A stretch of 64,000 bases of DNA from Coprococcus ammoniilyticus. GTDB taxonomy: Bacteria > Bacillota > Clostridia > Lachnospirales > Lachnospiraceae. Location: positions 186,001-250,000 of the forward strand of contig NZ_JAOQJS010000006.1 of NCBI RefSeq assembly GCF_025567345.1. The letters run 5' to 3'. The first letter of the stretch is position 1; each line of letters opens with the position of its first letter. The notes under the pieces were generated by a model, which was given only the letters and a program-made list of their open reading frames with translations, was not told the origin of the DNA and made no database searches. Below are positions 55,256 to 64,000 of the stretch, in pieces. Position numbers and translations under genes: made by a program.

Positions 55256-57094
55256 ATGGAAGAAAACAGACCAAGACGTGGTGGACGACATATGGGACCT
55301 CCTGGAATGGGAGGCGGCGAGAAAGCAAAGGATTTTAAAGGAACCATATCGAAGCTGGTTCGTTATTCAAGAAAATATCTGCCGGCAGTGATCGTGGTCA
55401 TGGTCATTGCGGTGTTCAGTACAGTATTCAATGTTGTCTGCCCGAAGGTACTCGGTAAGGCAACGACAGCATTATCAGAAGGCATTATGCGGAAGATAAA
55501 TGGAATCGGCGGAATCGATTTCACCTATATCGGTAAGATTCTCCTGTTCTGTATGGGATTGTATCTGTTAAGTGTATTATTTAACTTTACACAGGGTATC
55601 ATCATGACAGGTGTAACCCAGAAGCTATGTTACAAGATGCGTAAGGATGTATCTGAGAAGATCAACCGTATGCCACTTAAGTATTTTGAATCCAGAACCT
55701 ATGGTGAGGTATTATCCCGTATTACAAATGATATTGATACGATGGGAAACGGATTAAATCAGAGTATCACACAGCTTATTACTTCGGTATCGACTGTTAT
55801 CGGTGTATTTATCATGATGCTTACGATCAGCCCGCTTATGACGATGATCGCAATTATCATCCTGCCGATCAGTGTGGCATTAATGGGTATCATCATTAAG
55901 AAGTCACAGCGTTTCTTCAAACAGCAGCAGGAGTATGTCGGACATATCAACGGACAGGTTGAAGAAGTTTATGGCGGACATACGGTAATCAAAGCATTTA
56001 ACAAAGAGGAAACAACCTTAAAGGAATTCCATGAGACAAATGAAGTCTTATACAAATCCGCATGGAAAGCCCAGTTCTTTTCCGGTCTGATGCAGCCGGT
56101 TATGATGTTTGTCGGTAATCTCGGATATGTAGGCGTAGCTATTTCTGGTGCGGCTCTTGCCATTCGTGGTACGATCACGATCGGTGATATTCAGGCATTT
56201 ATCCAGTATGTGAAGAATTTTACACAGCCGATCCAGCAGGTAGCACAGGTTACAAATATGATGCAGCAGATGGCAGCAGCGGCGGAACGTGTATTTGAAC
56301 TGTTAGAGGAAGAAGAGGAGGTTCAGGTTGTTGAGCATCCTGCTTCTGTCGAGGATATAAAGGGTGAAGTGGATTTCCGTCATGTGAAGTTCGGATACGA
56401 TCCTGAGAAGATCATTATTCATGATTTCAGTGTTCATGTTGATCCGGGCAAACAGGTAGCGATCGTTGGTCCGACCGGAGCAGGTAAGACCACTATGGTT
56501 AAGCTGCTGATGCGGTTCTATGATGTAAATGAAGGAGCCATCTTGTTAGATGGTCATAATGTTAAAGAATATAATCGAAGAGAGCTTCGTGATGCTCTTG
56601 GTATGGTTCTTCAGGAAACATGGCTGTTTAAGGGGACGATCATGGAGAATATCCGTTATGGAAGACTGGATGCGACGGATGAGGAAGTAATTGCGGCAGC
56701 AAAGGCAGCTCATGCACATCGATTTATCTCGGCACTTCCGGGTGGTTATCAGATGGAACTGAATGAGGAAGTGACGAATATTTCACAGGGACAGAAACAG
56801 CTTCTTACGATTGCAAGAGCAATTCTTGCAAATAATCCGGTTCTGATCCTGGATGAAGCGACATCTTCCGTTGATACCAGAACAGAACACAGCATTCAGC
56901 GTGCAATGGATAATCTGATGAAGGGCAGAACAAGCTTTGTTATTGCTCACCGGTTATCGACGATCAAAAATGCAGATATCATTCTGGTCATGAAAGATGG
57001 CGATATCATTGAACAGGGTAACCATGAGGAACTGATGGCACAGAACGGATTTTATGCAGAGCTATATAATTCACAGTTTGAACAGGTATCTTAG
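55256..57094 (+). CDS. ABC exporter half-transporter (catalytic-site partner)
   Basis: 612 residues, six-helix membrane domain plus ATPase. Walker A GPTGAGKTT (near 404), Walker B LILDEATSSVD with the catalytic Glu kept, but signature NISQGQKQ in place of SGGQ. This complements the first subunit: its signature and the partner's FDD Walker B meet in the degenerate site, while its DE Walker B and the partner's SGGQ form the active one. The N-terminus is basic and disordered (RPRRGGRHMGPPGMGGG). It begins 26 bases after the partner gene, RBS AGGAAGG. Confidence 0.93.
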   Translation: MEENRPRRGGRHMGPPGMGGGEKAKDFKGTISKLVRYSRKYLPAVIVVMVIAVFSTVFNVVCPKVLGKATTALSEGIMRKINGIGGIDFTYIGKILLFCMGLYLLSVLFNFTQGIIMTGVTQKLCYKMRKDVSEKINRMPLKYFESRTYGEVLSRITNDIDTMGNGLNQSITQLITSVSTVIGVFIMMLTISPLMTMIAIIILPISVALMGIIIKKSQRFFKQQQEYVGHINGQVEEVYGGHTVIKAFNKEETTLKEFHETNEVLYKSAWKAQFFSGLMQPVMMFVGNLGYVGVAISGAALAIRGTITIGDIQAFIQYVKNFTQPIQQVAQVTNMMQQMAAAAERVFELLEEEEEVQVVEHPASVEDIKGEVDFRHVKFGYDPEKIIIHDFSVHVDPGKQVAIVGPTGAGKTTMVKLLMRFYDVNEGAILLDGHNVKEYNRRELRDALGMVLQETWLFKGTIMENIRYGRLDATDEEVIAAAKAAHAHRFISALPGGYQMELNEEVTNISQGQKQLLTIARAILANNPVLILDEATSSVDTRTEHSIQRAMDNLMKGRTSFVIAHRLSTIKNADIILVMKDGDIIEQGNHEELMAQNGFYAELYNSQFEQVS

Positions 57095-57138
57095 CGCAGT
57101 ATATAAGATATAAAAAAACAAAATATGAACAAGTACAG

Positions 57139-57208
57139 AACAGTCCTGCTTTTCTTATTTGATTACAAGAACTTCTCTTATTCGAATAAGAACAGGACTG
57201 TTTTTTCT
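57139..57208 (+). terminator. Terminator of the ABC exporter operon
   Basis: AACAGTCCTG (57139-57148) pairs with CAGGACTGTT (57193-57202), with CTTATT/AATAAG inside; six T follow. A third ACAGGACTGT occurs just downstream. The rest of 57095-57386 is AT-rich with no gene seen. Confidence 0.88.
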
Positions 57209-57386
57209 TTACAGGACTGTTATTTATAATATGACAAATAATATTTTTTTATGTGATACTATGTCGAAATTGTATAAAATGTACAGAAAATAACGCGATA
57301 TAAACTTTTTTTAGTCATTTTTATATACTTTTCTGCTTAATTATGCTAAACTGAAAAAGGATTTTGTATTTTAGAGGGGAGCATAT

Positions 57387-60300
57387 ATGGAGCGCAGAAA
57401 AATTGGAGTTATTATCGCGCAGGCAGAAGAGAATTCACAGAGCCTGTTTATGAAAGGATTAATGGAGGAGGCATATGTCTATGGATACGATATATGTGTA
57501 TTTTCCATGTACTTAAGATTTCAGGATACGCTGTATAGACAGATTGGGGATTCGAATATTTATAATCTGATTCAATGGGATGCATTTGATGCGATCATTG
57601 TTCTTCCGGATACCATTCAGGCAACCGATATAGCAACCCGGTTAGAAGACAAAATTCACGAGGCATTCTCAGGAGTTGTTCTTTTCGTAGATAAGGACAG
57701 TCGTTATTTCCCGACTGTAAAGATAAATCATTATAAACCATATAAGAAATTGATCGATCATTTGATCGAGGTTCATCACTATTCCGATATTATGTTTTTA
57801 GACGGGTGGAAGAATCATATTCATTCCATACAGAGAGAACAGGCATATAGAGACAGTCTGACGGAGCATGGAATTCCGGTTGATCCGAATAATATTTATT
57901 ATGGCAATTACTGGTATGATTCCGGCAAAGAGGTTGTGAAGCTGATTCTGGATTCCAGAGAGAAACTTCCGGAGGCGATCGCATGTGCAAATGACTGTAT
58001 GGCAATCGGGGTAGCGGCGGAATTATTCAGTAATCATATTCATGTACCGGAGCAGGTAGCAGTGATTGGTTACGATTCTACCGAAGAAGGGAAAAACCTG
58101 AAATGCAAGTTAACATCCGCTGATATTCCGGCCAGAGAATGCGGCAGATATTGTGCGAAATATATCCATGCATCCTTTGAGAAAGAACCGATACCGGAAT
58201 TTGAATCAGAATCCGTGATCTTTCAGGGGACAAGCTGCGGATGCGAAGGGAAAATGCAGCCGGAAAAATATTTTGATGAAAAAGAGAATTTCTGGAATAC
58301 GGATCATGCGAAGATGGGATACTCATCTTATTATAACAAGTTTATGGAGGATTTGTTATCTGAACGGGATCACAGAAGTTTTTTCAATACGATATTTCAG
58401 CATGTATATCAGGTGCGACCATTCCATTCGCTTAGTATATGCATGAATGATTACTGGAATTCATCGGAGGTTATGATCAGTGAGGATGCAATGCGTTCTA
58501 ACGGATATACGGACAAGATATATCGTATCATAAAATGTGGACCGAGTGAACACACAGACAATCGTATCAGCTTTGATGACATATTTGAAATGAAAGAGAT
58601 GATACCGGAACTATCTGAGCAAAGAGAGTGTCCGGAGACATTTTTCTTTACACCATTGTATTTTGATAACCGAAGCTTTGGTTATGCAGTTATTGGTTTT
58701 ACAGATACAGAAGCACAGTTTACAGAGGTTTACATAAACTGGTTAAAGAGTATTATGCAGAGTATGGAAGCGTTTTATCGTCAGAATGGTCTGCGGGAGT
58801 TGTTGCGTCAGATGGAAGCAACACAGATTCGTGATGCAATGACCGGCTTGTATAATTATAAGGGCTTCTTACAGAAGGGAAATGAACTTTGCGAAAATGC
58901 GACATTTGATGGTAAATCAATAGCAGTGATCGCGATTGATATTAATAAATTAAAGGATATCAATGCAAGCTATGGAAGAAAAGCAGGGGATGCTGCTATT
59001 TTGAAATTGGCACAGTTGATATCGGAAAGTCAGGATGATGATGCTATATGTGCCCGTATCAGTAATGATGAATTTGTTGTTGCATTCCCGGTTGAAGCAT
59101 CTGATGAAACATGCGGAGAGGGATTTATCAAACGTCTGTCGGATAAGATAAAGCAGTATAATGAATTGCGTAAAGAGGCCTACGAGCTTGAAATCTGCAC
59201 GGGTATCCGTTGTGATATGATTTCCGGTTCGGAAGCCCTGGATCATCTGATCAATGAAACTATCAATGTGAAGAACAATAAGAAGGCCATAGAGCAAGGA
59301 AAAGAGGAAAGGGCAGGTGTTCTGACGGATAAACAGAAAGCGGATGACCATTTGATGGAATTTATTCTGGATAATAACCGGTTTGTTTATCATTTTCAGC
59401 CAATTATCAATGCCAGAACAGGAGATGTTTATGCATATGAGGCTCTAATGCGTGCGGACACAGAGCGTAAGATTTCGCCGCTTGATATGCTGGAAAGTGC
59501 AGATCGTCTGAATCGTTTATATGATATAGAAAAAGCGACATTTTTTAATGTGGTTGATTACATAGAGGAACACTCTCAGGATTTTGAGGGTAAGAAAGTA
59601 TTTATTAACAGTATTCCGGGGTATCAGCTGACAGGTAAGGATAAGAAGAAATTAACTGAGATTATGGAACAGCATGCAGGAGAGCTTGTTGTTGAATTTA
59701 CAGAAGAAACTGAGATGGGGGATGATCAGTTAAAGGAACTGAAGAACTCCTTTGCAAAGATGAACATTGAGACAGCTATTGATGATTATGGTTCCGGTTA
59801 TTCCAATGTAAATAATCTGCTTCGGTATATGCCTCGGTTTGTAAAAATCGATCGTATGCTTATGACAGATATACACAAAGATATCCAGAAACAGCATTTT
59901 GTAAAGGATATTATAGAATTTGCGCATGATAATGATATTCTGACGCTGGCAGAGGGAATTGAATTGACACAGGAGCTGCGGGAGGTTATTAAGTTGGGCG
60001 TTGATCTGATTCAGGGTTATTATACATCAAGGCCGCAGCCGTATGTTGTGCGTTCAATCGATGAGCGTGTGATGAATGAAATTGTTCAATATAATCAGAG
60101 CCTGAATGCCAGACTGTATAAGAAAGGATATGAGACGGATTATAATGATACGGTTTCCATGGTACAGCTTGCCGCTAATAAATATACAAGTATTAAGGTT
60201 AAGAAAGCGCGGGGAATTAATAAAAAGATCATAATCAAAGGTTCTGTTGGTTTCCAGCCGAATATACTGATGTCTGTAGAAGATGGATTCCGTGGCACCA

Positions 60301-61199
60301 TCATACTTGAGAATGTCAGTCTTGCGGGAGAACGCGGAATTCCGTGTATTGATATCGGTAAGAAGTGTAATGTAAATCTTCAGATTACTGGGGAAAACGA
60401 ACTACGTACAGGAGGTATCAGAGTTCCGGACAGTTCAGTGCTTACGGTTGTAGGAGACGGTAATCTGACGATCAATCTGAATTCGGGAAAATACTTTGGC
60501 ATTGGTAATTCATTGGATGAATATCATGGCGAACTCAACTTCTATCAGGATGGTGGAATCATCATCAATGCAAATGGTATGAAGGGCATTGGTATTGGTT
60601 CCGGACTTGGCGGTGTTATCAATATCAAACGCGGACATTATGAGTTTGATATGAAAGGTCAGGAAGGAGCCTGTATCGGATCTGTAAACGGTGATTCCGA
60701 ATTGTTTATAGAATACTGCGACATGGATATTTATTCCGGTATATCAAACGGTACGATCATTGGATCTGTAAATGGTGATGCAGATATTAAGCTTGAGAAT
60801 ATATCGGCAAAGCTTCAGGGGGCAGGTAATGTTATAACCGGTATCGGAACGATTGCCGGTAACAGCTGTATGGTTCGTCTGGAAAATGTAAATATCTCGT
60901 CGAATATCCGTGCAAAGGAATGTTATGGCATTGGATGCCGTGCAGGAAGAACGGATATCTATATTGGATATGCAGCAGTTAAAAGCGTGGTACAGGGCAA
61001 GTCAGCGGTTGCCTTTGGTAATTCGGTCATGTCTGCCAAGCTGTACTGTTCCAATGCTGATGTTGGAACGAATGCCGTTACAGAGTTCAATTCAGATATC
61101 GGAGCACTTGAAAAGAATATACAACTGGAGAACGGTCGTGCAGAGTTTATCCTGAATGGACAGGAGGTCAAACGTCAGATTCTCGCAGCAAGATTATAA
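57387..61199 (+). CDS. Cytoplasmic PBP-like sensor / degenerate GGDEF / EAL / beta-helix fusion
   Basis: 1270 residues with no signal peptide or membrane helix. Residues 1-285 resemble the LacI-type periplasmic-binding fold (KIGVIIAQAEENSQSLFMKG; EAIACANDCMAIGVAAELF) without a DNA-binding head. About 300-470 is a GAF-like linker. About 480-640 is a GGDEF domain whose signature is SNDEF (near 560), so probably not a cyclase. About 655-885 is an EAL domain with all main residues seen: YEALMR, FINSIP, VEFTEE, AIDDYGSGYS, VKIDR, LAEGIE, LIQGYY. It should therefore hydrolyse c-di-GMP. About 930-1265 is a Gly/Ile-rich repeat region (GIGSGLGGVINI, IIGSVNGDADIKLENI) that looks like a beta-helix normally found on secreted carbohydrate-binding proteins. 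RBS GAGGGGAG. Confidence 0.88.
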   Translation: MERRKIGVIIAQAEENSQSLFMKGLMEEAYVYGYDICVFSMYLRFQDTLYRQIGDSNIYNLIQWDAFDAIIVLPDTIQATDIATRLEDKIHEAFSGVVLFVDKDSRYFPTVKINHYKPYKKLIDHLIEVHHYSDIMFLDGWKNHIHSIQREQAYRDSLTEHGIPVDPNNIYYGNYWYDSGKEVVKLILDSREKLPEAIACANDCMAIGVAAELFSNHIHVPEQVAVIGYDSTEEGKNLKCKLTSADIPARECGRYCAKYIHASFEKEPIPEFESESVIFQGTSCGCEGKMQPEKYFDEKENFWNTDHAKMGYSSYYNKFMEDLLSERDHRSFFNTIFQHVYQVRPFHSLSICMNDYWNSSEVMISEDAMRSNGYTDKIYRIIKCGPSEHTDNRISFDDIFEMKEMIPELSEQRECPETFFFTPLYFDNRSFGYAVIGFTDTEAQFTEVYINWLKSIMQSMEAFYRQNGLRELLRQMEATQIRDAMTGLYNYKGFLQKGNELCENATFDGKSIAVIAIDINKLKDINASYGRKAGDAAILKLAQLISESQDDDAICARISNDEFVVAFPVEASDETCGEGFIKRLSDKIKQYNELRKEAYELEICTGIRCDMISGSEALDHLINETINVKNNKKAIEQGKEERAGVLTDKQKADDHLMEFILDNNRFVYHFQPIINARTGDVYAYEALMRADTERKISPLDMLESADRLNRLYDIEKATFFNVVDYIEEHSQDFEGKKVFINSIPGYQLTGKDKKKLTEIMEQHAGELVVEFTEETEMGDDQLKELKNSFAKMNIETAIDDYGSGYSNVNNLLRYMPRFVKIDRMLMTDIHKDIQKQHFVKDIIEFAHDNDILTLAEGIELTQELREVIKLGVDLIQGYYTSRPQPYVVRSIDERVMNEIVQYNQSLNARLYKKGYETDYNDTVSMVQLAANKYTSIKVKKARGINKKIIIKGSVGFQPNILMSVEDGFRGTIILENVSLAGERGIPCIDIGKKCNVNLQITGENELRTGGIRVPDSSVLTVVGDGNLTINLNSGKYFGIGNSLDEYHGELNFYQDGGIIINANGMKGIGIGSGLGGVINIKRGHYEFDMKGQEGACIGSVNGDSELFIEYCDMDIYSGISNGTIIGSVNGDADIKLENISAKLQGAGNVITGIGTIAGNSCMVRLENVNISSNIRAKECYGIGCRAGRTDIYIGYAAVKSVVQGKSAVAFGNSVMSAKLYCSNADVGTNAVTEFNSDIGALEKNIQLENGRAEFILNGQEVKRQILAARL

Positions 61200-61205
61200 A
61201 TAATT

Positions 61206-61310
61206 CCCGGCAGACTATTTCTGACAGATGGAATTGCCCCACGACAAATGACGAATTAAGATTTCGTTGTGAGCAGTTTCATCTGTCAGGGAAAGATTGC
61301 CGGGGCTTTT
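61206..61310 (+). terminator. Terminator of the EAL fusion gene
   Basis: CCCGGCA (61206-61212) pairs with TGCCGGG (61298-61304); CTGACAGATG (61221-61230) pairs with CATCTGTCAG (61280-61289); CACGAC/GTTGTG inside; five T follow. Unusually long for a simple terminator. Confidence 0.85.
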
Positions 61311-61351
61311 TGAATTATAAAAAGGCTGTTCGTAGGTGACGGTGTTGGAAT

Positions 61352-61388
61352 AAAAAAACAGGTTTGCTTTTTTGAAGCAAACCTGTTT
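61352..61388 (-). terminator. Terminator of tRNA-Arg
   Basis: On the minus strand AACAGGTTTGCTT pairs with AAGCAAACCTGTT and is followed by a T run (seen as A on the plus strand at 61352-61358). Confidence 0.88.
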
Positions 61389-61395
61389 CAGTTTA

Positions 61396-61469
61396 CGTGC
61401 ATGAGAGGATTCGAACCCCCGACACCTTGGTCCGTAGCCAAGTGCTCTATCCAGCTGAGCTACATACAC
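61396..61469 (-). tRNA. tRNA-Arg (anticodon ACG)
   Basis: 74 bases on the minus strand. Acceptor arms GTGTATG and CATGCAC pair with one G-U. D-arm GCTC...GAGC. Anticodon stem CTTGG/CCAAG with loop CTACGGA, giving ACG. T-loop TTCGAAT. The discriminator base is G and CCA is not encoded. ACG is the arginine anticodon modified to ICG in bacteria. The terminator lies 8 bases downstream. Confidence 0.96.
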
Positions 61470-61538
61470 ACGTTGTTCAACAACAGATAGTATTCTATAC
61501 CAGTTCTATAAATTTGTCAAACAAAATCTAAGATTTTC

Positions 61539-62279
61539 TTAAAAATTTTCTGTATTTTTTTCAAGACACAATTTGATCTGTGGCTGAGCACCATCTCCAT
61601 AGATCATATTTTTAATCTCCTGCATTTCGAGGTCTGTTTGAGAGATAACATCAGCACAATGTTTTAAGCGACCGGAGATAAGTTCGGGATCGGCGACATC
61701 CTTTTTATAACGGAGCTGGTGGTCAAGACTTGCCCAGAAGTCCATCGCGATGGTACGGATCTGAACTTCTACCCGCATATTTCTCGTATGGTCGGCAAAG
61801 AAGACAGGAACTTCTATGATCAGATGAAGACTACGGTAACCATTTGGCTTTGGATGGCTGATATAGTCTTTTGCCTCAATCAGAGTAATGTCATTCTGAC
61901 TGATGAGCTTCTCTGCAACGGCGTAGATGTCATCGATAAAGGAACAGATAACACGGAGTCCCGCAACATCATTCAAATTATATACGATATTTTCTACAGA
62001 TACCTGACATCCTTTTGAAGACAGTTTTGTTGCGATACTGACCGGTTTCTTGATGCGCGATTGGATAAATTCAATCGGATTTCGGTTGTAGCGAACGCTG
62101 AAATCTGTATTTAATACATCCAGCTTGGTCTGAACTTCCTTGATCGCACAGGAGTACATCATCATAAGCTCCTCGAATCGTTTCATGTCTTCTATAAAAG
62201 GATTCTGCTCCGGATATAGAAGTGCATCGATATAGCTTCTGTATATATTTGTATTTGTATTATTATCTTTAGCAGACAT
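61539..62279 (-). CDS. Small alarmone synthetase (RelQ/YjbM-type GTP pyrophosphokinase)
   Basis: 246 residues. Synthetase motifs are RIKKPVSIATKLSSKG (ATP loop), NLNDVAGLRVICSF with the metal-binding DxAGLR, KPNGYRSLHLIIEVP (G-loop Tyr stacks on GTP/GDP) and VEVQIRTIAMDFWASLDHQL. There is no hydrolase, TGS or ACT domain, so it only makes (p)ppGpp. Start ATG 62279 is nine bases after GGAGA on the minus strand; the upstream TTG (62309) and ATG (62285) are less well placed. Confidence 0.93.
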   Translation of the reverse strand: MSAKDNNTNTNIYRSYIDALLYPEQNPFIEDMKRFEELMMMYSCAIKEVQTKLDVLNTDFSVRYNRNPIEFIQSRIKKPVSIATKLSSKGCQVSVENIVYNLNDVAGLRVICSFIDDIYAVAEKLISQNDITLIEAKDYISHPKPNGYRSLHLIIEVPVFFADHTRNMRVEVQIRTIAMDFWASLDHQLRYKKDVADPELISGRLKHCADVISQTDLEMQEIKNMIYGDGAQPQIKLCLEKNTENF

Positions 62280-62399
62280 ATTCATAATCTCCGTTTCTGT
62301 TTTAGGCAATCTTTATTTTATCAATTTGCATGAATAGACAAAAAATCATTGTCCCTACCATTCTACTACATTTTAAAGGTAGAGTATACTATAAAAACG

Positions 62400-62609
62400 T
62401 GATAAAATGAGCATTGCGACGGAATGTGCTTGCACAAGCCGGCATAATGCGAAAAAAACATAGAGCCGACAGGCGATATGATAAAATGAGCATTGCGACG
62501 GATGTGCTTGCACATACCGGCATAATGCGAAAAAAACATGGAACCGACAGGTGACATGATAAAATGAGCATTGCGACGGAATGTGCTTGCACAAGCCGGC
62601 ATAATGCGA
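62400..62609 (+). repeat. Three tandem 78-79-base hairpin repeats
   Basis: Units at 62400-62478, 62479-62556 and 62557-62609 (last one partial), 90 percent or more alike. Each holds a nested hairpin: GCATT/AATGC, CGG/CCG and TGTGC-TT-GCACA. Unit 2 lacks one A and has a G-to-T change, and together these lengthen its stem to ATGTGC/GCACAT. Each unit also has a short ATG frame (unit 1: MSIATECACTSRHNAKKT). The array ends 16 bases before the next gene, so it forms its leader. Confidence 0.85.
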
Positions 62610-62625
62610 GAAAGAAGTGAATTAT

Positions 62626-63474
62626 ATGAGATATTTGGATCGGCTGATTGCATCAGAGGTTCTTCCGAATGCTTATAAAGAGTGGCGGGGATACCGACAG
62701 AAGCTGACAGACTTTATAGAAGAAAATTGTGTGGCCGAAGGAGGGTGTAAGCCTGTTCTTGCTATATGGGGAGCAGGACGGTCAAATGACATCGATCTGG
62801 CAAGACTTGCAGAGAGATTTAAGCTGGTTTTGATCGATCGGGATGCAGAGGGACTTGTACAGGCGTGTAAGACCTATGGATTGGAGAAAACAGATGTTAT
62901 TTGTGTGGATCTTCCTTTCTGGAATGTAGAGCTTGAGACTTATGAAATGTTTGAAGCATTGCTTGCAGAGGGTGAAGAGGCAGAGATCGTGATCGAGCAT
63001 TTGAAACAGGTTGCATTTGACAACAGCCACAGGGTATTGCCGGATATCGGACGAAGGTTTGACTACAGCGTCTGCGTAGGACTTCACAGCCAGTTGAATG
63101 CGAGATTTGCAGGCCTGTTATATATGTATCGGGAGAATTATGACGAGGAAGAATTGCAAATGATCGAGAATGCGATCCGGGCATTAAACGAAGCCGCGGT
63201 TACCCGGACAAATGATGTAATCTATATGCTGACGGAGAAATTAATGGTGTTCGGGTTAGAATGGGCAGTTGTAAATGAATCCGCTATGGATCAGTGGGAG
63301 AAGTTTGTTCCGGAGGATATTGAAGGTGCGTTGCAGCTTCGTCATGACATTGGAATACATAAGGATTTTGATATCCGGATCGAAGCGGAGCGGCGGTTGT
63401 TCTGGCCTTTTGCATGGAAGGAGCGAAAGAAGGGGTATGTGATGGAACTGCTGGCAGTACAGCCGCTTGAATAA
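62626..63474 (+). CDS. Unknown protein with Rossmann-like N-terminus
   Basis: 282 residues, acidic, no membrane segment. LAIWGAGRSNDIDLARLAER near 50-69 resembles the glycine-rich loop of a SAM-dependent methyltransferase or nucleotide-binding Rossmann fold, and VLIDRDAEGL would supply the acidic ribose ligand. The middle and C-terminus (RFDYSVCVGLHSQLNARFAG; FFWPFAWKERKKGYVMELL-like end) match nothing I recognise. The start at 62626 has only a weak AAGAAG site; GTG 62617 is an alternative. The leader is the triplicated repeat. The ECF sigma gene follows 130 bases later. Confidence 0.75.
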   Translation: MRYLDRLIASEVLPNAYKEWRGYRQKLTDFIEENCVAEGGCKPVLAIWGAGRSNDIDLARLAERFKLVLIDRDAEGLVQACKTYGLEKTDVICVDLPFWNVELETYEMFEALLAEGEEAEIVIEHLKQVAFDNSHRVLPDIGRRFDYSVCVGLHSQLNARFAGLLYMYRENYDEEELQMIENAIRALNEAAVTRTNDVIYMLTEKLMVFGLEWAVVNESAMDQWEKFVPEDIEGALQLRHDIGIHKDFDIRIEAERRLFWPFAWKERKKGYVMELLAVQPLE

Positions 63475-63604
63475 TAGAGAATTGGGTATATACGAAGCCG
63501 GACAGAATATTAGCAAATTGAAGTGGGATGAACAGTAATAGAAAATCGGAAAAATTCCATAAAAAACAGGGGTAAAAACGTATAGCGGTTATAGGGAGAG
63601 ACAA

Positions 63605-64000
63605 ATGACAGACAGAGAATTTGGAAAATATATGTCTGCGATCGCACAGGGAGACCGGGAGAGCCTTCGGGCAGTGTATGACGAATATCTGAAGCTGATC
63701 TTTGCGGTGGTCTATGATACGATCCGGCAGAGAGAGGAAGCGGAGGATGTGACATCGGAGTTCTTCATCAAGCTTTATCGGATCGCAGACAGTTATAAGA
63801 AGGGAACCGGTCATAAGAGATGGCTTGTGACGATCGCAAAGAATATGGCGATCGACCGGATTCGAAAGATCGATCGTGAAATGCTGGTGGATGAAATGCC
63901 GGAGCGAAACGAAGGAAAGACGATGGAGAGTCAGGTAGTAGAGAACCTGACATTGAAGCAGGCAGTTGCCACGCTAAAACCGGAGGAGCAGGAGATTCTG
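63605..64000 (+). CDS. ECF-type RNA polymerase sigma factor (cut by window end)
   Basis: The first 132 codons are present and remain open at the window edge. Region 2 is seen as REEAEDVTSEFFIKLYRIAD followed by YKKGTGHKRWLVTIAKNMAI and DRIRK (about 45-100). Region 4 begins at AVATLKPEEQEIL. RBS AGGGAGA precedes the ATG. The next gene outside the window may be its anti-sigma factor; this cannot be seen here. Confidence 0.88.
   Translation, partial: MTDREFGKYMSAIAQGDRESLRAVYDEYLKLIFAVVYDTIRQREEAEDVTSEFFIKLYRIADSYKKGTGHKRWLVTIAKNMAIDRIRKIDREMLVDEMPERNEGKTMESQVVENLTLKQAVATLKPEEQEIL

Noticed and set aside
61215..61469. An 84-codon minus-strand frame (MYVAQLDRALGYGPRCRGFE...)
   Set aside because: It is the translation of tRNA-Arg(ACG) and its flank; such frames are a common artefact over tRNA genes.
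62400..62609. CRISPR array
   Set aside because: The 78-79-base units are contiguous with no variable spacers, and no cas gene is near.

Overview
The window looks like a chromosomal segment of a Gram-positive anaerobe of the class Clostridia, most likely family Lachnospiraceae. Four things point there: moderately low G+C with strong AGGAGG ribosome sites, HrcA/CIRCE heat-shock control, very large secreted proteins built from BspA-type leucine-rich, DUF6273 and chitobiase-type repeats, and a small CD1871A-type CXXC protein in a redox cassette. The genus cannot be fixed from the sequence alone. No phage, insertion sequence, integrase or CRISPR array was seen.

Layout. 0-12 kb: alanine symporter (minus strand), MFS exporter, ammonium transporter fused to a PII domain behind an attenuator-like leader, a CIRCE-controlled Hsp20, a 41-residue Lys-rich protein, a YNSQ-repeat membrane protein, a PAP2 phosphatase, a P-type ATPase, a flavodoxin behind a MerR-type promoter, and a TetR regulator with its own palindrome. 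12-18 kb: one 1968-residue secreted leucine-rich-repeat protein. 18-22 kb: a divergent redox locus, with TlpA-like lipoprotein, NapH-like polyferredoxin and 46-residue CD1871A-type protein on the minus strand and a two-component system on the plus strand. 22-28 kb: CIRCE-controlled ClpB, a second two-component system and a DASS transporter. 28-33 kb: a four-gene Dlt-like operon (MBOAT acyltransferase, DltD-like protein, adenylating ligase, carrier protein). 33-40 kb: DUF3810 protein, glutamate racemase, HD hydrolase, O-acetylhomoserine sulfhydrylase-type enzyme and a small operon with an SseB-like protein. 40-43 kb: rpmG-secE-nusG-rplK-rplA. 43-48 kb: phenylacetate-CoA ligase, membrane GDPD and ilvE. 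48-57 kb: a second giant surface protein with a folded leader, then a heterodimeric ABC exporter. 57-64 kb: a sensor/EAL/beta-helix fusion protein, tRNA-Arg(ACG), a small alarmone synthetase, a triplicated hairpin repeat, a Rossmann-like unknown and the start of an ECF sigma factor.

The most unusual signal is not protein-coding. Three intergenic elements (6-123, 34588-34760, 44791-44930) share an identical CGGTCCTTAG ... TAGTACCG core and a GNRA-capped hairpin. Each is enclosed by long outer helices whose sequences differ completely while pairing is kept. This is the pattern expected of a structured RNA family, and I do not recognise it. The next most interesting items are the CD1871A/NapH/TlpA redox cassette and the cytoplasmic PBP-GGDEF-EAL-beta-helix protein.
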